A DNA stretch of 7,964 bases from an uncultured Clostridium sp. Its GTDB lineage: Bacteria > Bacillota_A > Clostridia > TANB77 > CAG-508. The DNA is taken from positions 1 through 7,964 of the forward strand of contig CAJKKA010000072.1 of assembly GCA_905200315.1 (NCBI GenBank), in the 5' to 3' direction. Position numbers and translations under genes: made by a program. The notes below the pieces were generated by a model. That model saw only the letters and a program-made list of their open reading frames with translations. It searched no databases and had not been told where the DNA came from. This document shows, piece by piece, positions 1-6,800 of this stretch (position 1 is its first letter; every line of letters starts with the position of its first letter).

Positions 1-56
1 TATGTATATTCATCATAAATACAAATATCATTTTATTTTAAAATGTAGTTTATTTA

Positions 57-97
57 AAAATAAGCCAGAGAAATTTCAATAATCTCTGGCTTATTTT
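57..97 (-). terminator. Intrinsic terminator after the Rieske/FAD oxidoreductase
   Basis: A perfect 15-bp stem (57-71 paired with 83-97) closes an 11-nt loop. The core is GCCAGAG/CTCTGGC, flanked by A:T pairs. Read on the minus strand, the 3' arm ends in a T-run (TTATTTTTAAATA), which is typical of a Rho-independent terminator. It lies about 60 bp past the oxidoreductase stop codon. The plus-strand side is also T-rich (TTATTTTACATTTTT), so it may act in both directions and also serve a gene beyond the left edge. Confidence 0.85.
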
Positions 98-106
98 ACA
101 TTTTTC

Positions 107-127
107 GGTGACAAATGGGTGACAAAT
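107..127. repeat. Tandem 10-bp direct repeat at 11-bp period
   Basis: GGTGACAAAT occurs at 107-116 and again at 118-127, separated by one G. The copies lie between the oxidoreductase stop codon and its terminator hairpin. An 11-bp period places both copies on the same face of the helix, as protein-binding repeats often are. No function can be assigned from the sequence. Confidence 0.6.
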
Positions 128-155
128 CGATAAATTCATCTATTTTTCACTTACT

Positions 156-1685
156 TTACACTAAATCAGGGTCAATATCATTATCACCCATTCCAAGTAA
201 TTTCAATGGTTTAAGTGCTGGTCCATTTAATATACTTCCATCATAACTGAACCTAGAACCGTGACATGGACAATCCCAACTTTTTTCAAAACTGTTAAAC
301 TTAAGTTCACATCCCAAGTGTGTACATGTTATATCTACCACATATAATTTACCATCTTTGTCTCTATATGCTCCGTACTTGTCACCATTTATAATGACTA
401 CTTTGCCTTCGTCTTTTTCAACCTGGCAGTCTGTATGTCCTTTTTTCAGCTTACCTTTTATATAGTCATATGCAACAATACTATTTTCTTTTAAATATTT
501 CATGTTTAGGTAACTGCCTGTTCTTGAGGGGTTGAAAACTTCTTTGTATTTACATTCACCATTTGTAATTAAATCTTTAAAAATAATAGCTGCAACAGCA
601 GATGTAGTTATACCCCACTTGCAAAATCCTGTCGCAATATATAAATTATTTGTATTATTGTTTATATGGCCAATATAAGGTATATTATCGGTAGTTATAT
701 AATCTTGAGTAGACCATCTGTATTCTAACATACCTATTTTAAAGTTGTTTTTTGCAAATTCTACAATGCTACCAAATATCTTACATTCATCATCACATTT
801 TCCTGTTTTGTGGTCAAACCCTCCACAAACTAAATAATCTCTATCATTTTCATGGTATACTCTTATTGTTTTAGATGGCTTTTCAACGTTTATATACATA
901 CCTTTTGCAATAGGTTTATTTAATTTCGAAAGTGTTAAATATGATCTATATGCCTGTTCTTTGCTAAAATAAAGTCCTAAAGAATCATGCCATGGGTTTG
1001 ATGATGCTATTATTACTGTTTTTGCTTTGATTTCATTATCTCCATTTACCTTTGCTATATATTCATTCTTATCTGTATCAAGTCCTAAAACTGGAGTATT
1101 TTCGTATATAGATACACCTTTTTCACAAATTATTTGTGCTAGCTTATTCATATATTTTTTAGAATCAAATTGTGCTTGATTATCTAACTTTAATGCACCT
1201 TTTATTTTTATAGGAAATCCCTCTATATTATTTAAATATTCATAAGGTATTCCTAATCTTTCACAAGCTTTATATTCTTTTTTAATTTCTTCTAGACCTT
1301 CATCTTCTGTGGTAAATATGTAATTTGGTACTGTTTCAAAATTGCAATCAATATTGTATTTTTGAACTATATCTTTTATTAATCTAAGACCTTCCTCATT
1401 TGCTTCATAATATAATTTACTTGATTTATCTCCATATTTTTGGCTTATATAATCGTAAATCAAACCATGTGAAGATGTCACTTTCCCAGTATTTCTTCCC
1501 GAAGAACCGCTTCCTACTTTATTTGCATCTACAATTACAATATTCGAACTTATATCGCTCAATAAGTAAGCTGTATGAAGCCCTGTAAGCCCTGCTCCTA
1601 CAATTAAATATTCTGCATCAATACTTTTATCTAAAGCGGAATAATCTTCACTTTCGTTATTTAATATCCAAAATGAATTTTCCAT
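156..1685 (-). CDS. FAD-dependent oxidoreductase with C-terminal Rieske [2Fe-2S] domain (YhfW-like)
   Basis: This is a predicted cytosolic flavo-iron-sulfur oxidoreductase of 509 residues. The N-terminal DAO-type FAD domain has the dinucleotide-binding GAGLTG at residues 30-35, an acidic D53 at the end of the second strand, and GSGSSGRNTGKV at 58-69. A second FAD-contact motif, ATGFCKWGIT, lies at 351-360. A linker of about 60 residues leads to a Rieske domain (about 420-500) with CTHLGC (C454, H456, C459) and CPCHGS (C472, C474, H475). C454/H456/C472/H475 would bind the cluster, and C459/C474 match the disulfide pair of bc1-type Rieske proteins. I see no signal peptide or membrane segment. 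Length and layout match Bacillus YhfW, whose substrate is unknown to me. The chosen start is the ATG at 1685, because AAAGGTG (1698-1692) sits 6 nt upstream. The in-frame GTG at 1694 is part of that Shine-Dalgarno. The gene appears monocistronic between two terminators. A -10-like TATAAA lies at 1715-1710 without a clear -35. Substrate and electron partner cannot be inferred. Confidence 0.9.
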   Translation of the reverse strand: MENSFWILNNESEDYSALDKSIDAEYLIVGAGLTGLHTAYLLSDISSNIVIVDANKVGSGSSGRNTGKVTSSHGLIYDYISQKYGDKSSKLYYEANEEGLRLIKDIVQKYNIDCNFETVPNYIFTTEDEGLEEIKKEYKACERLGIPYEYLNNIEGFPIKIKGALKLDNQAQFDSKKYMNKLAQIICEKGVSIYENTPVLGLDTDKNEYIAKVNGDNEIKAKTVIIASSNPWHDSLGLYFSKEQAYRSYLTLSKLNKPIAKGMYINVEKPSKTIRVYHENDRDYLVCGGFDHKTGKCDDECKIFGSIVEFAKNNFKIGMLEYRWSTQDYITTDNIPYIGHINNNTNNLYIATGFCKWGITTSAVAAIIFKDLITNGECKYKEVFNPSRTGSYLNMKYLKENSIVAYDYIKGKLKKGHTDCQVEKDEGKVVIINGDKYGAYRDKDGKLYVVDITCTHLGCELKFNSFEKSWDCPCHGSRFSYDGSILNGPALKPLKLLGMGDNDIDPDLV

Positions 1686-1691
1686 AGTAAA

Positions 1692-1698
1692 CACCTTT
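1692..1698 (-). promoter_or_regulatory. Shine-Dalgarno that fixes the oxidoreductase start
   Basis: AAAGGTG ends 6 nt before the ATG at 1685. The upstream in-frame GTG (1694-1692) is itself the end of this site and has no Shine-Dalgarno of its own, so the ATG is the likelier start and the protein begins MENSFW. Confidence 0.75.
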
Positions 1699-1780
1699 CT
1701 ATATTAAAATTTATAATATACTAGTGTTTCCTATTTTTATATTTATATTTACAAAGTAAATAATTTTCTATTCAAAATAA

Positions 1781-1807
1781 GCTACCACGAGATATTCTCG
1801 TGGTAGC
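1781..1807 (-). terminator. Intrinsic terminator of the fruK-fruA operon
   Basis: A perfect 12-bp stem (1781-1792 with 1796-1807, GCTACCACGAGA/TCTCGTGGTAGC) closes a 3-nt loop. It lies about 55 bp past the fruA stop. On the minus strand it is followed by TTATTTTGAA, a short T-rich tract, while the plus-strand side is not T-rich. The direction therefore matches fruA. It also separates the fru operon from the oxidoreductase gene. Confidence 0.85.
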
Positions 1808-1861
1808 AAGGGGTTGTGCTTATATATGGGTTAATCAATTTTTATATTGACTAAAATCTAA

Positions 1862-3835
1862 TTAATTTGCTTTTTTACTTTTTAGTAATCCTAATATTAC
1901 AGCTCCAACTATTGAACCTATTACTAATACTACAAAGTACATTAGAGGGTTAGTTATAACTGGTAATATAAATATTCCACCGTGTGGAGCTCTAGAACCA
2001 CATCCAAATGCCATTGATAATGCTCCTGCTATTGCTGAACCTACTACGCAAGATGGTATTACTCTTGCTGGATCTCCTGCTGCAAATGGTATTGCACCTT
2101 CTGTTATAAATGATAATCCCATTACATAGTTTACTATTCCTGATTTTCTTTCACTTTCAGTAAATTTATCTTTGAACAATGTAGTTGCAAGCGCTATTGC
2201 TAGAGGAGGAACCATACCTCCTATCATAACTGCAGCCATTATTGCAAATTGTTCTGGACCTGCATTTGCAACTGTAAGTTGTGCAGTACCAAATACATAT
2301 GCTGCTTTGTTGAATGGTCCACCCATATCAACTGCCATCATTGCTGCTAAAATTGCACCTAATAATATTTGACTACTTCCACTCATTGATGATAAGAAGT
2401 TGTTAAGTCCTGTATTTATTGCACCCATTATTGGGTTAACAGCCATCATAAATATTGCCATTAGTAATATTCCAAACACTGGATAAAGTAAAACTGGTTT
2501 TATACCTTCAAGTGATGCTGGCAATTTAGAGAATATCTTTTTAAGTAATAATACTAGATAACCTGCTACAAAACCTGCTAGTAAAGCACCTAAGAAACCT
2601 GAGCTTACTGGATTAGAATTGGCAAAATCCATTACATTATTAAATGTATATCCATCTTTTGCAATAACTCCACCTACAAAACCTACTGCTAAACCAGGTC
2701 TATCAGCTATACTCATTGCTATATAACCTGCTAATATAGGTAGCATAAATCCAAATGCTTGCTCACCAACTGTTTTGAAAAATGCTGCCATAGGAGTATT
2801 TTTACCGAAGTTTGCTGGGTTTATGCTGTAATCATCTAGTAAGAATGCTATTGCTATTAATATACCTCCACCTACAACAAATGGTAACATGTGAGATACA
2901 CCGTTCATTAAGTCTTTATAGAATTTTCTTCCTAAACTTTCTTCTTCATTTGCGCTTTCTTCTGAGTCATTAGCTGTACTATCTGCATGGTATATTGGAG
3001 CATCACCTTTTACTGCTCTGTCTAATAATTCATCTGCTTTATGTATTCCATCTGCAACTTTAGTTATTATAACTTTTTTACCGTCAAATCTATTCATTTC
3101 AACCTTTTTGTCTGCTGCAACTATTATACATTTTGCATGTTCTATTTCTTCTTTTGTTAAAGCATTTTTAACTCCGCCAGAACCATTAGTTTCAACTTTA
3201 ATTGTTATTCCTTTTTCTGCACCTTTGTTGTTTAAACTTTCTGCTGCCATAAATGTATGAGCTATACCTGTTGGACAAGCAGTAACTGCTAAAACTTCTG
3301 GATATTTGCTATCTTTTTGAACATCTTGAGCTTTGCTATTGTCTTCAACAACTTCTTCTTTTTGTTCTTCTGGGAATTTTTCAGTTTCTTTTTTATCTAT
3401 TAATTCTAAAAATTCATCAACACTTTTCGCATCTATCAAACTATTTTTAAATTCTTCGTCCATTAATATTGTTGATAATCTTGATAATACTTCTAAGTGT
3501 GTATTATTCGCTCCATCCGGTGCCGCTATCATAAAGAATAAATTAGACAAGCTTCCATCAAATGCTTCATAATCTATTCCTTCTTTTGTTACCCCTGCCC
3601 CCAAACAAGCTTTTTTAACTGCTTTTGTTTTAGCATGTGGAATTGCGATTCCTTCACCTACTGCAGTGGTACTTAGTTCTTCACGAGCTAGGATAGCTTC
3701 TTTATATTCATCTTTATTATTTAAATTTCCACTTGCATTTACTAAATCAACCATTTCATCTATTACTTCTTGTTTAGTTTTAGATGAAAGATTTAGTTTT
3801 ATAGATTCTTTTGATAATAAATCTGTAATTCTCAT
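1862..3835 (-). CDS. fruA: PTS fructose transporter, fused EIIABC
   Basis: This is a membrane permease of the phosphotransferase system. It takes up fructose and phosphorylates it to fructose-1-phosphate, using phosphate passed from HPr. All three enzyme II units lie in one 657-residue chain, a normal length for this fusion. EIIA (about 1-150) has the phospho-histidine H67 in AIPHAKT. An acidic linker (about 151-178) precedes EIIB, whose phospho-cysteine is C187 in ACPTGIAHTFMAAES, typical of the fructose type. A second linker (about 280-300) leads to EIIC (302-657). EIIC is mostly hydrophobic segments and starts with NGVSHMLPFVVGGG; it carries MAVDMGGPFNKAAY (500-513) and ITEGAIPFAAGDP (577-589). 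The ATG at 3835 has AGGAG 8 nt upstream. The gene follows fruK by 29 bp and is the last gene of the operon. Fructose specificity follows from the EIIB/EIIC type and the fruK neighbour; a related sugar cannot be fully excluded. Confidence 0.95.
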   Translation of the reverse strand: MRITDLLSKESIKLNLSSKTKQEVIDEMVDLVNASGNLNNKDEYKEAILAREELSTTAVGEGIAIPHAKTKAVKKACLGAGVTKEGIDYEAFDGSLSNLFFMIAAPDGANNTHLEVLSRLSTILMDEEFKNSLIDAKSVDEFLELIDKKETEKFPEEQKEEVVEDNSKAQDVQKDSKYPEVLAVTACPTGIAHTFMAAESLNNKGAEKGITIKVETNGSGGVKNALTKEEIEHAKCIIVAADKKVEMNRFDGKKVIITKVADGIHKADELLDRAVKGDAPIYHADSTANDSEESANEEESLGRKFYKDLMNGVSHMLPFVVGGGILIAIAFLLDDYSINPANFGKNTPMAAFFKTVGEQAFGFMLPILAGYIAMSIADRPGLAVGFVGGVIAKDGYTFNNVMDFANSNPVSSGFLGALLAGFVAGYLVLLLKKIFSKLPASLEGIKPVLLYPVFGILLMAIFMMAVNPIMGAINTGLNNFLSSMSGSSQILLGAILAAMMAVDMGGPFNKAAYVFGTAQLTVANAGPEQFAIMAAVMIGGMVPPLAIALATTLFKDKFTESERKSGIVNYVMGLSFITEGAIPFAAGDPARVIPSCVVGSAIAGALSMAFGCGSRAPHGGIFILPVITNPLMYFVVLVIGSIVGAVILGLLKSKKAN

Positions 3836-3864
3836 AACTCCTACTCCTTTTTTTAATCTATTTA

Positions 3865-4785
3865 TTACTTAATTTTTTCAATTTTTATTTCGTCTACTAA
3901 TTTATCTATAAATTCTCTTGTAGCTAAGTCAGAAGAAAATGCTGTCGCTCCTCCACTTGCTGCGCCTAATCTAAGTGCTTCTTCATAGCTATTTGATTTT
4001 AAGTATCCAGCTATAAATCCGGCTACCATTGAATCTCCTGCTCCAACTGAATTTACAACTTCACCTTTTGCTACACTACTAGCAAATACTTCATCATTTT
4101 CAGTTACTAATAAAGCTCCATCTTTTCCCATAGATATTAAAACATTTTGAGCACCCATTTCTTTTAGTTTTCTAGCATAAAAAACTACATCTTCTGTACT
4201 ATTTAATTCTACATTAAACATTTCAGCTAATTCATGATTATTTGGTTTTATTAAAAATGGTTTATATTTTAAAACATTTAAAAGTAAGTTTTTAGTCGCA
4301 TCGACAATAACTTTTATATCCCTGTCTTCTACTTTTTTCATTATACTTTCGTATAATCTCTCATCTAAACATGATGGTATACTTCCTGATAATATTAATA
4401 TATCTCCATCTACTAATTTATCTATAACCTTATAAAATTGATTTAATTCTTCTTCACTGATTTTTGGACCTTGTCCATTTATTTCTGTTTCTTCTTCGCT
4501 TTTTACTTTTACATTAATTCTTGTAAATCCTTCTTTAACTTTTATAAAGTCTGATTTTAAATTTAATTCTTGTAGTGAATTTATTATGTAATCCCCAGTA
4601 AATCCGCTTACAAATCCTAATGCTATATTGTCATTATCTAAACTTTTTAATATTCTAGTTACATTAATACCCTTTCCGCCTGGATATACATGTTCTTCAT
4701 TAACTCTATTTATATTTCCAGTTGTCAATTTATCAACTTTTATAACATAATCTATTGATGGATTTAAAGTTACTGTATATATCAT
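3865..4785 (-). CDS. fruK: 1-phosphofructokinase
   Basis: This is a cytosolic PfkB-family (ribokinase fold) kinase. It uses ATP to convert the fructose-1-phosphate made by FruA into fructose-1,6-bisphosphate for glycolysis. It has 306 residues, the usual length. The substrate-binding signature PGGKGINVTR lies at 35-44. LSGSIPS is at 132-138 and KPNNHELAEMF at 180-190. The C-terminal PfkB signature VGAGDSMVAGF is at 247-257, with D251 as the expected catalytic base. The ATG at 4785 has a near-ideal AAGGAGG 7 nt upstream, so translation should be strong. It is the first gene of the operon, directly ahead of fruA. Tagatose-6-phosphate kinase (LacC) is a close relative, but the EIIABC fructose permease next to it makes 1-phosphofructokinase far more likely. 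Confidence 0.95.
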   Translation of the reverse strand: MIYTVTLNPSIDYVIKVDKLTTGNINRVNEEHVYPGGKGINVTRILKSLDNDNIALGFVSGFTGDYIINSLQELNLKSDFIKVKEGFTRINVKVKSEEETEINGQGPKISEEELNQFYKVIDKLVDGDILILSGSIPSCLDERLYESIMKKVEDRDIKVIVDATKNLLLNVLKYKPFLIKPNNHELAEMFNVELNSTEDVVFYARKLKEMGAQNVLISMGKDGALLVTENDEVFASSVAKGEVVNSVGAGDSMVAGFIAGYLKSNSYEEALRLGAASGGATAFSSDLATREFIDKLVDEIKIEKIK

Positions 4786-4830
4786 CTACAAACCTCCTTT
4801 ATATTATTAGTGCTCATTTTTTTGTTTTTT

Positions 4831-4860
4831 ATTATATTTGTTTATCTTATGCTTTAATAA
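4831..4860 (-). promoter_or_regulatory. Candidate fru operon promoter
   Basis: A consensus -10 TATAAT lies at 4836-4831. At 17-18 nt spacing the -35 region (4860-4854, TTATTAA) matches TTGACA poorly. The start would be near 4824, giving a leader of roughly 40 nt before fruK. A good -10 with a weak -35 fits a promoter that needs an activator, in line with the adjacent PRD regulator. The activator link is inference. Confidence 0.55.
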
Positions 4861-4866
4861 TAAACT

Positions 4867-4882
4867 AAAAATACGTTTTCAA
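4867..4882 (-). promoter_or_regulatory. cre-like motif upstream of the fru promoter
   Basis: Read on the minus strand, TTGAAAACGTATTTTT has a well-matched left half and core (TGAAAACG) of the CcpA operator consensus TGWAANCGNTNWCA, but a poor right half. It ends 6 bp upstream of the weak -35. It could bind CcpA for carbon catabolite control, or be part of a site for the PRD regulator. Only the sequence match supports this. Confidence 0.35.
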
Positions 4883-4891
4883 AAAGCCAAA

Positions 4892-4919
4892 AAATTTCTC
4901 TTAGTTAAAAGAGAAATTT
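4892..4919 (-). terminator. Second hairpin terminator downstream of the PRD regulator
   Basis: An 11-bp stem (4892-4902 with 4909-4919; AAATTTCTCTT and its complement) closes a 6-nt loop. On the minus strand it is followed by a T6 run and then GGCTTTTTG. It lies upstream of the predicted fru promoter, so it would stop read-through from the regulator gene rather than attenuate fru transcripts started at 4824. Confidence 0.65.
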
Positions 4920-4939
4920 ATCATTTTTTGTTATTAAAT

Positions 4940-4990
4940 ATAAAGCCAATAAAAATCATATAATATATTATCGATTTTTATTGGCTTTAT
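4940..4990 (-). terminator. First hairpin terminator of the PRD regulator gene
   Basis: A perfect 18-bp stem (4940-4957 with 4973-4990) surrounds a 15-nt loop. The loop is itself nearly self-complementary (ATAATATATTAT). It begins about 25 bp past the regulator stop codon. The stem is AT-rich around a GCCAA/TTGGC block, and the T-tract after it on the minus strand is weak. It is probably a terminator or transcript-end stabiliser, backed up by the next hairpin. Confidence 0.7.
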
Positions 4991-5015
4991 TATAACAGTA
5001 AATCAAATTTATTTA

Positions 5016-6785
5016 TTAAAACATCTTTGTAAATTTTTCATAGTTCTTATTTTCGCAAATACTTATAACTTTAGATACTGAACCTACTTGTTTATATATT
5101 GTAGAAAATAATTTTTCATAATCGAATATTTCATCTTTGTCGATAGCTAAAATTAAAATCAGTCTTACATCTCCCAAAGTCCAATGTATTGGCTTTTTTA
5201 ATATTCCAACTGCGATTTTATTTTTTAAAATTTTTCCATTAGCCCCATGCGGAAGTGCTACCATATTTCCAATTTCAGTTGTCGCTATTTTTTCTCTATC
5301 GAAAAATGAGTTTTTCATATCACTATCGATTACACCTTTATTTAAAAGCTCATCTCCCATAAATTCTATTACTTCTTCTTTTGTTTTAAATTTTAAATCA
5401 GTAAAAAATAAATCCCTATCGAACAAATCTTTAACTTCGACTTCTTTATATTTCTTTCCTGTCTTCATAAATTTTTCGATTATTTTTATCTCATTGTCAT
5501 TTAAAAGAGGAGATACTGTTATAACTGGTACTCTATCAAATTTTATATCGACTGTAGAAATAATAAAATCTACTTCCATAGCATTTATGTAATCTATTAA
5601 ATAAGCTGGTATTATTTTTACTATTTTTATTTTATCTTCAAATAAATATTCTAATTTATTTTTAACCAACATCGATGTTCCTATCCCAGATACACATACT
5701 ATTATTACTTTAAAAACTTTTTTCTTTTGGTTATGTTCAGCTCTTTCTATAGCCCCTCCAACATGCACCGCTATATTTGAGATTTCTTCATCATCTAACT
5801 TTAAATCAAGCTCTTCTTCTATAGTTTTTTTCGCTATTTTTCCTAACTCATAAGCATACGGATATTTTATTCTTATATCTATAGGCAAAACACCATATTG
5901 ATTTATTCCGAGTTTCATCTTTTTATATATACTATTTATATGATTATAAAGACATTTTTCAAAAACTTCGTCATTACTTATATCTATAGAAGTCGCTATT
6001 TTTAAGTTTTTGCAGAATTTTTTTATTGCTCTTATTATTTTTTCTTTATTTTTGTCATCATTCATTATAAGTTCTCGTTGAACTATATACTCTTTTATAT
6101 AGCTACTTATAAAGTCATTTTCATCAGTATCACTTCTGCTTAATTTTATAAATATTATGCTACATAAATTTTTAAACTCTGTATCACTGAGAACTAAGTG
6201 TTCACTACTTAACATACTTAGTATTATATTTTTTAGGTTAAACATATTATTTTTAACTTGATCAGTTAAAAAGTCTTTTAAACTAAGTTCGTTGTCTTTC
6301 TTTGAACATATATCTAATATAAAATTAACTATGTCATCTTCATCAGCATCTATGCCGATTCCTTGCTTATGTTTTGATACAACAGAAATATTGTATTTTT
6401 TTAAAATTGATTTTACTTCTTTTAAATCATTTTTAACTGTTGAAACGCTTATATACATTGAATCTGCTAATTCTTCTAGCTTTACAGTATTATCTTGTTT
6501 CTTTGTTAAGTTTATTAAACTTTTTATAATATAATCAATTCTATCTACATTTCCTAAATATGGACTTGGAATAGTAATATGATCAAATGAGCCTTCTATT
6601 TTATAACCTATTCCTCGAATTGATACAATCTTCCCATCTTTACTGTTTTTATTTATATCTTTAATTTCGCTTTGTATTGTCTTTGTAGAACATCCAATCT
6701 CTTCACTAAGAGCTAAACTACTAACAGGATCATGAGAATTTTTTAATATTTCAATTATATTTAAGGCCCTTACACTGTAAATAAT
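5016..6785 (-). CDS. PRD-containing PTS-regulated transcription activator (LicR/ManR/MtlR type), apparent ATT start
   Basis: This is a cytosolic DNA-binding regulator controlled by PTS phosphorylation, about 589 residues if read from the ATT at 6785. HTH1 is at 6-64 (helices SSLALSEEIGCSTKTIQSEI, wing VSIRGIGYKI). HTH2, Mga-like, is at 81-145 (VSTVKNDLKEVK, wing ending KQGIGI). A degenerate PRD1 (about 182-240) has no histidine at the usual position (NLCSIIFIKLSR). PRD2 (about 245-352) keeps H282 (YNHI) and H341 (NIAVHVGGAIER). The EIIB-like domain has C364 in VCVSGIGTSML and the EIIA-like domain has H513 in VALPHGANGK. The two HTHs argue for a DNA-binding activator, not an RNA antiterminator of the BglG/CAT type. 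Translation is open up to a TAG at 6815-6813 and contains no ATG, GTG or TTG before the ATG at 6458. That ATG would cut off HTH1 and most of HTH2 and has no Shine-Dalgarno. The gene lies 52 bp after topB and upstream of fruK-fruA, its likely target. The family is secure; the target and sugar are inferred. Confidence 0.85.
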   Translation of the reverse strand: MIYSVRALNIIEILKNSHDPVSSLALSEEIGCSTKTIQSEIKDINKNSKDGKIVSIRGIGYKIEGSFDHITIPSPYLGNVDRIDYIIKSLINLTKKQDNTVKLEELADSMYISVSTVKNDLKEVKSILKKYNISVVSKHKQGIGIDADEDDIVNFILDICSKKDNELSLKDFLTDQVKNNMFNLKNIILSMLSSEHLVLSDTEFKNLCSIIFIKLSRSDTDENDFISSYIKEYIVQRELIMNDDKNKEKIIRAIKKFCKNLKIATSIDISNDEVFEKCLYNHINSIYKKMKLGINQYGVLPIDIRIKYPYAYELGKIAKKTIEEELDLKLDDEEISNIAVHVGGAIERAEHNQKKKVFKVIIVCVSGIGTSMLVKNKLEYLFEDKIKIVKIIPAYLIDYINAMEVDFIISTVDIKFDRVPVITVSPLLNDNEIKIIEKFMKTGKKYKEVEVKDLFDRDLFFTDLKFKTKEEVIEFMGDELLNKGVIDSDMKNSFFDREKIATTEIGNMVALPHGANGKILKNKIAVGILKKPIHWTLGDVRLILILAIDKDEIFDYEKLFSTIYKQVGSVSKVISICENKNYEKFTKMF

Positions 6786-6793
6786 TAAAATCT

Positions 6794-6800
6794 CCCCCTT
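6794..6800 (-). promoter_or_regulatory. Shine-Dalgarno pointing to an ATT start
   Basis: AAGGGGG on the minus strand differs from AAGGAGG by one A-to-G change, which can still pair as G:U with 16S rRNA. It is followed 8 nt later by ATT (6785-6783), in frame with the regulator's first HTH. The next in-frame ATT (6782) is 11 nt away, a poorer spacing. No standard start codon lies in frame near it. Confidence 0.6.

Noticed and set aside
1831..1854. Short hairpin just after the fruA stop
   Set aside because: It is an AT-rich stem of about 9 bp with a mismatch and no following T-run. The much stronger 1781-1807 hairpin explains termination.
4892..4919. Attenuator or antiterminator controlling fruK
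   Set aside because: The predicted fru promoter (-10 at 4836-4831) lies downstream of this hairpin, so fru transcripts would not contain it. The regulator also has DNA-binding HTHs rather than a CAT RNA-binding domain.
5137..5592. 151-codon open frame on the plus strand
   Set aside because: It lies wholly antisense to the regulator's EIIB/EIIA region, has Ser/Phe/Ile-rich low-complexity composition typical of antisense AT-rich DNA, and shows no recognisable domain.
5016..6458. A 480-residue regulator starting at the ATG at 6458
   Set aside because: This Met lies inside HTH2, no Shine-Dalgarno precedes it, and the frame upstream encodes a clear HTH1 and the rest of HTH2. The longer gene is the real one, despite its non-standard start.
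6770..6775. GTG downstream of the AAGGGGG Shine-Dalgarno as the regulator start
   Set aside because: The GTG at 6775-6773 is out of frame with the regulator and is followed at once by TAA.
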